From: Pseudopedobacter sp038243635
Lineage (GTDB): Bacteria; Bacteroidota; Bacteroidia; Sphingobacteriales; Sphingobacteriaceae
Direction: 5' to 3'
DNA length: 64,000 bases
NCBI GenBank assembly: GCA_038243635.1
Contig: JBBSQW010000009.1
Location: forward strand, 1 to 64,000
A program made the position numbers and the translations under genes. Below the pieces are notes generated by a model, which was given only the letters and a program-made list of their open reading frames with translations, ran no database searches and had not been told where the DNA came from. This document shows, piece by piece, positions 56,682 to 64,000 of this stretch; within the stretch, counting starts at the first letter, position 1, and each line of letters starts with the position of its first letter.

Positions 56682-57680
56682 ATGAAAACACTTTCAATTA
56701 TTGTTCCCGTTTATAATAAAGAAAGATACATCGATGAATGCATTCAATCAATTCTTAATCAAACGTTTACTGATTTTGAGCTAATACTGGTTAATGATGG
56801 ATCCACAGATGGAAGTTTGTTAAAGTGTCGTCATTACGAGAAACTAGACGACCGTGTATTGATAATTGATCAAGAAAACAAAGGTGTATCTTTTGCAAGA
56901 AATATTGGAGTCAGTCGGTCAAATGGAAGCTACATTGGGTTTGTAGATAGTGACGACACCATCGACCTAGACATGTACGAATTGCTTGTGAAAAATGCGC
57001 TGGACTGTGATGCAGATGTCTCCGTTTGCCGGATGCGTGTAATTTTCCCATATAAATCATACACACCAAAGGAAAGTTTAGGATTGTCTGTTTTTAATTC
57101 TAAGGATACACTTTCTCGATGCTTAAAGGGAGAATTTGACTTTTCAGCAAATAATAAAATTTACAGATCTGATGTAGCCCGTCAAGTTAAATTTGAAGGA
57201 CGTATAAATGAAGACATTCTTTATCTATGTAAGATATTTGTGATTGCAAAGAGAGTTACTGTTGCAGAAAATATTGTGAAATACAATTATATTTTAAGAG
57301 ATAGTTCCGTAAGTATGAGTAAATTTAATCTCACCTATATGGAAACTTTAACTGTTGCAGATAAAATTGAAAAGCTAGTTTTGGCAAACAATGCACAATG
57401 TTTGCCCGAAGCTAAAGCGTTTACTGTTACAACAAATCTATCCCTTCTAAATTTGATTCTTTTGGCTAATCAGACCGAGTATAGAAATCACTATGATAAG
57501 ATCGTTAATAAACTACGCGACTATTCGGACTTTATAAGCAAATCAAACGCCGTAAGAAAGAAGCACAAATATGCCGTAAAGTTTTTTCTCTTTTCACCAT
57601 CGCTGTACAAGCAGCTGATGCATCTCTATTGTATTATAACCAATGCAGAAGCTGTAAAAAGAAGTGAAATAAGTAAGTAA
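56682..57680 (+). CDS. Family 2 glycosyltransferase
   Basis: This is a 332-residue GT-A enzyme of GT2. The N-terminus 'LSIIVPVYNKERYIDECIQS' and 'ILVNDGSTDGS' (about 35-45) bind the nucleotide sugar. 'GFVDSDDTID' contains the metal-binding aspartates D89, D91 and D92. The acceptor side shows 'FEGRINEDILYL', with the ED pair found in many capsule transferases (about 169-180). It lies 30 bases after the flippase. The sugar is unknown. Confidence 0.95.
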   Translation: MKTLSIIVPVYNKERYIDECIQSILNQTFTDFELILVNDGSTDGSLLKCRHYEKLDDRVLIIDQENKGVSFARNIGVSRSNGSYIGFVDSDDTIDLDMYELLVKNALDCDADVSVCRMRVIFPYKSYTPKESLGLSVFNSKDTLSRCLKGEFDFSANNKIYRSDVARQVKFEGRINEDILYLCKIFVIAKRVTVAENIVKYNYILRDSSVSMSKFNLTYMETLTVADKIEKLVLANNAQCLPEAKAFTVTTNLSLLNLILLANQTEYRNHYDKIVNKLRDYSDFISKSNAVRKKHKYAVKFFLFSPSLYKQLMHLYCIITNAEAVKRSEISK

Positions 57681-57791
57681 ATTAAGAATGAAAAGAAGTT
57701 ATTCTCGACCATTATTTATAAGTTTAGTGATTACTTTAGTAAATAAGTTGTCTTTTGAAAATATATCTATCGATAAACAAAACTCGTTATA

Positions 57792-58895
57792 ATGAATAAA
57801 CCCCGTGTTTTATTTAGTATTCCGACACGACATCATGTTGAGATAGCTATTGATGAGCTCACTGGTCTTCAAGATAATGACTTTAAATGTGATAGTTTCC
57901 CTTATGCGGCGAAGGAAGGATATTCTTCGACACTAGGACGACTTTGGGTGATTATACAGAATGCTTATGGTTTGATTAAAAAAGCAAAATCGTTTGCGCC
58001 TGATATTGTTTACTTTAATTCAAGAATTGAAAAGAAAGCGGGAGTACGAGACTTCATAACCATCTTAATTTTCAGGACTTTTTATTTCAAGAAAGTACTA
58101 ATTTTATTAAAATCGCATGGGTCTGATTTAGAAGTTCTTTACAGTAAGAATTTCTTGTTAAATAAAATTGTATTTCCTTATCTCAGAAACAATATTGACG
58201 GTTGGCTTTTATTATCCTCAGAAGAAAAGGAAAGAGTCATCTCTACTGGTCTTTTTGAATCAGCGAAAATTTTTACTACGCAAAACGTTGTCCGTATTGA
58301 TCAATTTGAGAAAGATCCAAAGTTCAAAGAGCGATTAAATATTCCAGATGATCATACGATTCTGCTCTTTGTAGGTCGCATCGTAAAAGAAAAAGGGATT
58401 TACGAGGTGGTGGAAGCTTTTGATCAGATTAAGGATTTGCATAAAGTAACATTAATTATAGTTGGGGATGGCGATCAGTTCGAAAATATAAAAACCTTGA
58501 TAAAAGCTAAAAATATCTCAAGACAGGTAATTTTAACAGGCTTTATTCCTGAAAAGAACGTGGTAGCATTTTATGCTAATGGAGATATTCTCGTTTTTCC
58601 CACATATGCAAACGAAGGCTTTCCTATGGCGCTTTTCAATTCCGTGGCAGCAGGTATGTCTATCGTTACTACCCGAATTAGAGCAGCAACCGATTTTTTA
58701 TCTGAGCCAGAAAATTGTATCTGGGTTAAACCTGGGGATACTAACGGGATTTGCACAGCACTTTTAAACATCCTACAATCCGAGAATTTAAGGAATCAAA
58801 TGCGGATAAATAACATGGAAAAAGGAAAATTATTTAGTAAAGAATACGTCTCTATGGGTTTAGTGAAAATTATTAAAAAGGTGCGTAATTATTAG
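57792..58895 (+). CDS. Family 4 glycosyltransferase
   Basis: The 367-residue GT-B enzyme has the donor domain motifs 'ILLFVGRIVKEKGIYEVVEA' (about residues 194-213) and 'LIIVGDGDQFENIKTLI' (about 223-239). In the catalytic region, 'YANEGFPMALFNSVAAGMSI', the first glutamate of E-x7-E is kept but the second is Asn, as in some active GT4 members. The N-terminal half is of the acceptor type. It is 2 bases from the following acetyltransferase, so both probably act on the same unit. Confidence 0.88.
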   Translation: MNKPRVLFSIPTRHHVEIAIDELTGLQDNDFKCDSFPYAAKEGYSSTLGRLWVIIQNAYGLIKKAKSFAPDIVYFNSRIEKKAGVRDFITILIFRTFYFKKVLILLKSHGSDLEVLYSKNFLLNKIVFPYLRNNIDGWLLLSSEEKERVISTGLFESAKIFTTQNVVRIDQFEKDPKFKERLNIPDDHTILLFVGRIVKEKGIYEVVEAFDQIKDLHKVTLIIVGDGDQFENIKTLIKAKNISRQVILTGFIPEKNVVAFYANGDILVFPTYANEGFPMALFNSVAAGMSIVTTRIRAATDFLSEPENCIWVKPGDTNGICTALLNILQSENLRNQMRINNMEKGKLFSKEYVSMGLVKIIKKVRNY

Positions 58896-58897
58896 GT

Positions 58898-59449
58898 ATG
58901 ATATTAGGTTTATTAAAAAAAATACGAAACGAATTTCTACGAAAGATCGTATATAGAAAATATAAGATTGGCCGAGGATTTTATAGTGGAACACGAGTAA
59001 GGATTTGGGCAAGACAAAAAGTGATTATTGGGGAAAATTTTTATATCGGTAGAGATTCATTTATAGAAAGTGATGTAATTATTGGAAACAACGTTATTTG
59101 GGGAAACAGAGTTGCTTTAATTGGCAGGTATGATCATTACTACCAGCAGATTGGTACACCGGTAAGATTATCTTCTCAAATACGGGACAAAGACTATAAA
59201 TGGCTTGGTTTAAACTCTCTGACCATTATTGAAGATGACGTTTATATTGGGTATGGATCGACGATCATGAGTGGCGTAACTATTAAAACAGGAAGTATTA
59301 TTGCCGCAGGTTCTTTAGTTACTAAAGATGTAGAACCCTATTCGATTTATGGAGGAGTACCTTCGAAAAAAATGAAAGGCCGTTTTGATACCGTGGAAGA
59401 CTTAAATGAACATATTCGCATCTATAATAAAAATTATAACATTAAATGA
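58898..59449 (+). CDS. Hexapeptide-repeat O-acetyltransferase
   Basis: The 183-residue protein is a left-handed beta-helix acyltransferase with repeats from about residue 20. Clear turns are 'VIIGENFYIGRDSFIESDVI' (about 40-59), 'VIWGNRVALIGRYDH' and 'DDVYIGYGSTIMSGVTIKTG' (about 112-131). The closing 'YSIYGGVPSKKMKGRF' matches sugar O-acetyltransferases. The histidine in 'GRYDHYY' is the likely catalytic-type residue. It is tightly spaced after the GT4 gene. Confidence 0.85.
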   Translation: MILGLLKKIRNEFLRKIVYRKYKIGRGFYSGTRVRIWARQKVIIGENFYIGRDSFIESDVIIGNNVIWGNRVALIGRYDHYYQQIGTPVRLSSQIRDKDYKWLGLNSLTIIEDDVYIGYGSTIMSGVTIKTGSIIAAGSLVTKDVEPYSIYGGVPSKKMKGRFDTVEDLNEHIRIYNKNYNIK

Positions 59450-59698
59450 AGACTACCGTATAAAATTTAGATTGAATGCTTTCTATCCGCTGAATTTTAA
59501 ATCTGCTTTTGTATTATTGCACACCATAATAAAGAGTTGATACAAATAAATGTGCAAGATGGGCCGAGGGCTTAATTTCGTTAATCATTAGAAAGAACGT
59601 AGTTTTATTTGCAACCCTTTTAATTTTATGGGAATAAAAGTAGATAGAGATTCAGTATAAAAATCATTTAACGATTTTAATAAAAATGTAGAAATGTT

Positions 59699-59743
59699 AA
59701 CGAGAGTCTAGAAATTACATGTCTTAATCATCACGCTCTCGTT
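59699..59743 (+). terminator. Weak terminator-like inverted repeat
   Basis: AACGAGAG (59699-59706) pairs with CTCTCGTT (59736-59743) around a 29-base loop, followed by two more T residues. It lies 250 bases after the acetyltransferase. The large loop makes termination uncertain. Confidence 0.3.
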
Positions 59744-59831
59744 TTAAGAAGCAGGATATAATATTTAACGTGAAAATTCTAATATTGAACAACATAAAAA
59801 AACCTATGAATTTAACAAATCAGTACAGTAA

Positions 59832-60137
59832 TTGGGAGAATTATTAGAAGTCCGGGAAAAACATATTTGGTGTTGCCACCGAGTTCTAGGTTACAATGTT
59901 AGAGAAACAGAAAAAATTAAGTTGAATACAGATTTTAGCACAATTGTTGTCTCTATTGAGCTTCAGAACTTGATTATCAAAGACGATTTTAGAGGTTTTT
60001 TAAAGACTGGTATTTACGACAATAAGTCTGTAAGTTTTTTAATAGCAAAACTAAGTTCCAACTCCGATGAAGACGATATTAAGAGGGGAAGAAGCATTTG
60101 GCGATACACTCACCCTACAAAAAGAGATAGCTTATAA
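59832..60137 (+). CDS. Doubtful 101-codon frame before the WecG-type gene
   Basis: The frame begins with TTG, has no internal ATG and ends with TAA one base before the WecG ATG. The product is a charged soluble sequence such as 'LQNLIIKDDFRGFLKTG', with no recognised domain. A nearby ATG at 59806 is in another frame and meets a stop after 13 codons. It may be chance, a leader, or the remains of a frameshifted gene. Confidence 0.22.
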   Translation: MGELLEVREKHIWCCHRVLGYNVRETEKIKLNTDFSTIVVSIELQNLIIKDDFRGFLKTGIYDNKSVSFLIAKLSSNSDEDDIKRGRSIWRYTHPTKRDSL

Positions 60138-60138
60138 A

Positions 60139-60888
60139 ATGGCTGATTCAAAAAATATACATAGCATCGGCTACGATATATACGCCACAGGTTTAGATCA
60201 TTTACCGACAGCGCATCAGACGGTGGTGAATACCATTAATCAATATTCTTACTGTGTTGCGGAAAACGACCCTGAATTTAAAGAGTCTTTGCAAAATGCG
60301 GACGTATTATTGCCAGACGGAATAGCCATTGTGCTAGCTGTGAAAATGTTGGACGGTATTAAATTAAAGAAGATAGCAGGTGCTGATATTCATAAATTCT
60401 GCTTAGAAAAATTAAACCGAACAAAAGGCTCTTGTTTTTATCTGGGCTCTAGTAACGCGACTTTGCAAAAAATTACCGACCGCGTAAATAAGGAATTCCC
60501 AAATATTAAGGTGGGTACATTTTCACCCCCCTTTAAAGCCACTTTTACAAATGATGATAATTCAGAAATGTTGAATCACATTAACACTTTTAAACCTGAT
60601 GTATTATTTATCGGGATGACTGCCCCCAAGCAAGAAAAGTGGGGTTATGCTCATAAAAAACAAATAGACGCACAATTAATTTGCTCAATTGGTGCTGTTT
60701 TCGATTTTTATGCCCGTACTATTGAAAGACCTAACAAAATTTGCCTTAAATTTGGACTAGAATGGCTTGGGAGACTCATTAAAGAACCCAAAAGAATGTG
60801 GAAGCGCTATATTTATTATGGGCCCATTTTCTTTTACCATCTTAAAAATAAAAAATTTAACAACAGTAACTCCCGTACCAAAAGCTGA
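60139..60888 (+). CDS. WecG/TagA/CpsF-family glycosyltransferase (copy 3)
   Basis: This is a 249-residue GT26 protein. The frame is open back to 60067, but ATG 60139 matches the start of its close paralogue at 5311. 'LLPDGIAIVLAVKML', 'KKIAGADIHKF', 'FIGMTAPKQEKWGYA' and 'GLEWLGRLIKEPKRMWKRY' repeat the family motifs. The stop codon lies one base before the priming-enzyme start, so translation is coupled. Likely role: adding the second sugar, of ManNAc type or similar, to the lipid-linked first sugar. Confidence 0.92.
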   Translation: MADSKNIHSIGYDIYATGLDHLPTAHQTVVNTINQYSYCVAENDPEFKESLQNADVLLPDGIAIVLAVKMLDGIKLKKIAGADIHKFCLEKLNRTKGSCFYLGSSNATLQKITDRVNKEFPNIKVGTFSPPFKATFTNDDNSEMLNHINTFKPDVLFIGMTAPKQEKWGYAHKKQIDAQLICSIGAVFDFYARTIERPNKICLKFGLEWLGRLIKEPKRMWKRYIYYGPIFFYHLKNKKFNNSNSRTKS

Positions 60889-60889
60889 T

Positions 60890-62275
60890 ATGAACAGTAG
60901 ATTTGACAACCTTTTTAGAATATTCTTTGCTTTTACCGACTTAGGGTTTCTGTGCGTATTGCATCTATTCATGATATTAAACACCAGTTTTCATGCTAAT
61001 TCTGCAAATATTAGCTATGTAGTGTTTTTTATCATGAACAATATTTTCTGGCTAATTAGTTCCTACGTAGCGGAGGTTTACATCAATGATAAAATACTGA
61101 ATTTTAAGAAATTCGCTCGCAGAACGAGTAGAGCCTTTGTATTATATTCTATTTTACTTTTCATATACCTTTTTCTTTCTGGATTTAGTGTAGATGGCGT
61201 ATACCTCGTTGTAAGTTTCTCATGTTTCTTAGGCTACCTAATTATTAGTAGAGTTTTGTTTTTAGAATGGGCTAAACGTATTGACGTTAGAAAATTGGCA
61301 ATCAACAAGATCATCATTATAGGAAACAATACTTTTGCAAAAGATTTGGCAATAAAGCTAAAGAATACCAATAAAACACTCAATATTTTAGGTTGCTTTT
61401 CTGACAAAGTTCAACCCGAAAATGATGATGAATTCGTTTATCTAGGAAAACAGGAAGACTGTATGGATTACGCCGTAAACAATCATGTTACGGAGATTTA
61501 TTGTACGCTTTCGCCAGAAGTGTATCCCGAAATTTATCACATAGCTCAGTCTGCGGAAAATTTATGTATGAGGTTTAGATTTGTGCCAGATTTACGTTAT
61601 TTTGTTGATAAAGAAGTCCACTTCGATTATATGAATGATGTCCCTGTTTTATCACTACGTTCAGAACCGTTAGAAGATGTTGGGGTAAAGCTAAAAAAGC
61701 GGGTCACCGATATTGTTTTTAGCAGTTTAGTCGCTATTTTTTTATTAAGCTGGCTGATTCCAATTATTGCCATACTCATTAAGTTAGATTCAAAAGGTCC
61801 TGTTTTCTTTTTGCAAGAACGCTCCGGTTTAAACAATAAGCCTTTTAAATGCATAAAATTTAGAAGTCTTAAAATGAACGATGAAGCAAACAGTAAGCAG
61901 GTAACTCGTGGGGATAAAAGAATTACTAAACTTGGTAAATTCTTAAGAAAATCTAGTATTGATGAACTCCCTCAGTTTTTCAACGTTATTATGGGTGATA
62001 TGTCTGTTGTAGGTCCACGTCCGCATATGTTAAAGCATACTGATGAGTATTCAGCAATTATCATGAAATATATGATCCGTCACTTCCAAAAACCTGGTGT
62101 TACCGGTTATGCGCAAGTAAACGGTTTTAGGGGAGAGATTAAGCATGAGGAGCAGCTCATCAAAAGAATTGAGTACGACGTTTGGTACATTGAGAACTGG
62201 AGTATCTGGCTTGATCTAAAAATAATAATCAAAACTGTTGTAGTAACCATCAAAGGCGATGACAACGCTTTTTAA
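60890..62275 (+). CDS. Undecaprenyl-phosphate sugar phosphotransferase (priming enzyme, WcaJ-like)
   Basis: The 461-residue membrane enzyme transfers a hexose-1-phosphate from a UDP-sugar to undecaprenyl phosphate, starting the repeat unit. ATG 60890 is chosen over the longer open frame from 60767, which overlaps WecG. About four N-terminal helices and a middle CoA-binding-like (nucleotide-binding) domain precede the catalytic domain. That domain has a membrane helix (near 275-295), 'PFKCIKFRSLKMNDEAN' (about 317-333), 'SSIDELPQFFNVIMGDMSVV' (about 354-373) then 'GPRPHM', and 'KPGVTGYAQVNGFRGE' (about 402-417). The length fits WcaJ/CpsE-type enzymes. Confidence 0.94.
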   Translation: MNSRFDNLFRIFFAFTDLGFLCVLHLFMILNTSFHANSANISYVVFFIMNNIFWLISSYVAEVYINDKILNFKKFARRTSRAFVLYSILLFIYLFLSGFSVDGVYLVVSFSCFLGYLIISRVLFLEWAKRIDVRKLAINKIIIIGNNTFAKDLAIKLKNTNKTLNILGCFSDKVQPENDDEFVYLGKQEDCMDYAVNNHVTEIYCTLSPEVYPEIYHIAQSAENLCMRFRFVPDLRYFVDKEVHFDYMNDVPVLSLRSEPLEDVGVKLKKRVTDIVFSSLVAIFLLSWLIPIIAILIKLDSKGPVFFLQERSGLNNKPFKCIKFRSLKMNDEANSKQVTRGDKRITKLGKFLRKSSIDELPQFFNVIMGDMSVVGPRPHMLKHTDEYSAIIMKYMIRHFQKPGVTGYAQVNGFRGEIKHEEQLIKRIEYDVWYIENWSIWLDLKIIIKTVVVTIKGDDNAF

Positions 62276-62380
62276 AGATCATTCTAGACGTTTCAATTCC
62301 CCTATTTTCCTCAAACTGATTTTCAGCTATTAAATCTACATCTAACATTTTTTTTATTTTACGAACAAAACATCTATAAA

Positions 62381-63355
62381 ATGCTATATCCAATAAAATT
62401 TAAAACCATCTTTAAAGACAAAATCTGGGGCGGAGAAAAAATAAAAACTTATTTAGGAAAAGATTTCGCTCCACTGCCAAACTGTGGCGAAACTTGGGAA
62501 ATATCTGGGGTAAAGTCAGACGTTTCTATTGTTGCTAATGGCCCCTTAACTGGTACTTCTCTAGCAGATTTATTGGCCGACAAAAAAGCGGACCTCATTG
62601 GTAAAAAAAACTACGAAAGATTTGGAAACGAATTTCCATTGCTGATCAAATTCATTGATGCAAATGAAGATTTATCTATCCAAGTTCACCCAAATGATGA
62701 GCTGGCAGAAAAACGCCACCACTCAAAAGGTAAAACAGAGATGTGGTACATATTACAAGCTGATGATGGCGCTACATTAGTCTCGGGTTTTAACCAAAAA
62801 TTGGATAAAGAAATTTATTTAAAAAAGTTTAACGCAGGTGAGCTAACAGACATTTTAAATAATGAAGAGGCTAAGGCTGGTGACGTATTCTTTTTACCAG
62901 CAGGTCGTGTACATACGATTGGAAAAGGTTTATTAATTGCAGAAATTCAACAAACATCGGACATTACCTATAGAATTTACGATTTCGACCGCGTGGATGC
63001 TAATGGGAATAAAAGAGAATTACACGTTGAAGAAGCCTTAGACGCAATTGATTACACGCTTTACGATGAGTACAAAACGAAATACGACAATACGCTTAAC
63101 GAACCTGTACCATTAGTTGATTGTCCGTACTTTACAACCAACATTTTAACCTATACAAAAGAAACATTAAGAGATTACAGCGCCAGAGATAGCTTTGTAA
63201 TTCATGTTTGTGTGGAAGGTTCGTATATTTTAAAATATGGAATTGAAGAGCTTCCTGTACAAATGGGTGATTGTGTGCTGATTCCTGCCACTATAGAAAA
63301 AGTTGTTTTAGAAACCACTGCAGGATTTAAGATATTAGAAAGCTACATCAGTTAA
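62381..63355 (+). CDS. manA: Class I mannose-6-phosphate isomerase
   Basis: This 324-residue cytoplasmic zinc enzyme interconverts fructose-6-phosphate and mannose-6-phosphate, feeding GDP-mannose supply. It is the short class I type: 'FKDKIWGGEKIKTYLGKDF' (11-29) and 'NCGETWEIS' (34-42) near the start. The zinc ligands are visible as Gln101 and His103 in 'IQVHPNDELAEKRH', Glu120 in 'GKTEMWYI' and His178 in 'FLPAGRVHTIGKG'. It lies 105 bases after the priming enzyme and may be the last polysaccharide-related gene here. Confidence 0.93.
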   Translation: MLYPIKFKTIFKDKIWGGEKIKTYLGKDFAPLPNCGETWEISGVKSDVSIVANGPLTGTSLADLLADKKADLIGKKNYERFGNEFPLLIKFIDANEDLSIQVHPNDELAEKRHHSKGKTEMWYILQADDGATLVSGFNQKLDKEIYLKKFNAGELTDILNNEEAKAGDVFFLPAGRVHTIGKGLLIAEIQQTSDITYRIYDFDRVDANGNKRELHVEEALDAIDYTLYDEYKTKYDNTLNEPVPLVDCPYFTTNILTYTKETLRDYSARDSFVIHVCVEGSYILKYGIEELPVQMGDCVLIPATIEKVVLETTAGFKILESYIS

Positions 63356-63404
63356 AACCTAGAAGATTAAGCCTATTTTGGATTACTTATTGTAATAACG
63401 AGAC

Positions 63405-64000
63405 ATGCTTAACTATGTTGACTTAATCCTATTTTTAATTATAATCTTGAGTATCTACCACGGTTATCGTCGTGGCTTTATTTTAGGATTTTTAGAACTC
63501 TTTGCACTAGCTGTCAGTATTCTGACAGCTTTTTACTTTTACCAACAAACCGCTTCTTATTTGTCCCGATACATGCAATTGGAAGAACGTTGGGCACTGC
63601 CTTTCTCCTTTTTGCTAACGTTAGTATTATCACGGTTTGTCATTGGAATCATTGTTTACTTTCTAATCAGAAAACTACCATCAAGCTTACATCAAAATAA
63701 GTTGAACCAATATTCTGGATTAGTTCCAGGATTTATAAGAGGCTTTTTTTATGCTTCTTTATTTTCGATGCTATTCCTATTTATCAACCTATGGAGTGGC
63801 CTAACCAAAACAACAAGAGAAAGCTATATCGCTAACAGCCTTACACAAAACATTGAAATTATAGATGCCAAAATTGCATCGGACATTAGCGAAAAAGTAA
63901 AACAAAGTATCAGTAAGCTAACCATTGAACCCGAATCTGATGAAACTGTTTATCTACACTTTAAGGTTGAACATCCAATTGTGAACGAAAAAATGGAAAA
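63405..64000 (+). CDS. CvpA-family membrane protein (runs off the window)
   Basis: The ATG at 63405 opens a frame that stays open to the window's right edge, so at least 198 codons are present and the C-terminus is missing. The protein begins 'MLNYVDLILFLIIILSIYHG' and then 'YRRGFILGFLELFALAVSIL', the conserved CvpA start with its Gly-x2-Arg-Gly turn. Four membrane segments follow to about residue 130, then a soluble region. CvpA proteins are linked to envelope homeostasis and colicin V production. It is probably a housekeeping neighbour rather than part of the polysaccharide system. Confidence 0.85.
   Translation, partial: MLNYVDLILFLIIILSIYHGYRRGFILGFLELFALAVSILTAFYFYQQTASYLSRYMQLEERWALPFSFLLTLVLSRFVIGIIVYFLIRKLPSSLHQNKLNQYSGLVPGFIRGFFYASLFSMLFLFINLWSGLTKTTRESYIANSLTQNIEIIDAKIASDISEKVKQSISKLTIEPESDETVYLHFKVEHPIVNEKME

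Larger units (their letters stand above)
59450..60138. other. Long gap before the WecG-type gene
   Basis: This 689-base region has a weak hairpin (59699-59743) and a 101-codon frame starting with TTG (59832-60137), both listed separately. The absence of a clear gene is notable within an otherwise dense operon, and the stretch may have held a gene that decayed. Confidence 0.4.

Noticed and set aside
60767..60889. Longer start for the priming enzyme
   Set aside because: The extra 41 codons overlap the WecG gene and do not match the family; ATG 60890 fits one base after the WecG stop.
1..64000. CRISPR arrays, tRNA or rRNA genes, transposases
   Set aside because: I saw no regularly spaced repeats, no cloverleaf-like sequence and no transposase motif in any frame.

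Overview
The window looks like a chromosomal segment of a Bacteroidota bacterium, most likely Sphingobacteriaceae (Pedobacter-like); this is an inference from gene content, not a computed placement. The clues are low GC, poor Shine-Dalgarno signals before most genes, secreted proteins ending in type IX secretion (T9SS) sorting domains, and a fused Wzc-type kinase next to a lipoprotein Wza. Almost everything encodes synthesis, polymerisation, export or modification of extracellular polysaccharide.

Layout. (1) 869-6039: flippase (Wzx), polymerase (Wzy-like), GT2 and a WecG/TagA-type transferase. (2) 6567-13047: Wzx, Wzy-like, two GT4 enzymes and a split Alg14/Alg13-type transferase. (3) 13410-20555: Wzx, acetyltransferase, Wzy-like, two GT4 enzymes, acetyltransferase and WecG/TagA type, closed by a hairpin terminator. 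(4) 20619-25063: a reverse-strand PAS histidine kinase, then a forward Wzz/Wzc-like protein with a degenerate kinase domain and a short OmpA-domain protein. (5) 25704-37480: Gfo/Idh/MocA oxidoreductase, an unrecognised TIM-barrel-like protein, a UDP-glucuronate 4-epimerase-like enzyme, Wzx, Wzy-like, three GT4 enzymes, a divergent transferase and a dTDP-L-rhamnose 4-epimerase-like enzyme, closed by a strong bidirectional terminator. (6) 37625-48224, reverse strand: two large secreted beta-helix proteins with T9SS tails, an SGNH-fold protein and an MBOAT O-acyltransferase. (7) 48862-62275: a beta-helix protein, Wza, Wzc, Wzy-like, Wzx, GT2, GT4, acetyltransferase, WecG/TagA type and the priming phosphoglycosyl transferase. 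(8) 62381-64000: class I mannose-6-phosphate isomerase and the start of a CvpA-family gene.

How the genes fit together (inference). The priming enzyme at 60890 would load the first sugar phosphate onto undecaprenyl phosphate. The GT2, GT4, WecG-type and Alg13/14-type enzymes would extend it, the hexapeptide acetyltransferases would decorate it, a Wzx would flip it and a Wzy would polymerise it. Wza and Wzc (50674-53829) would control chain length and export. The reverse block would acylate (MBOAT/SGNH) and cleave, epimerise or bind (beta-helix) polymer in the periplasm or outside the cell. Five Wzx/Wzy sets share one complete export pair and one priming enzyme, and base composition shifts between blocks, so the region reads as stacked, partly acquired polysaccharide islands. 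No tRNA, rRNA, CRISPR array or intact insertion sequence was recognised.
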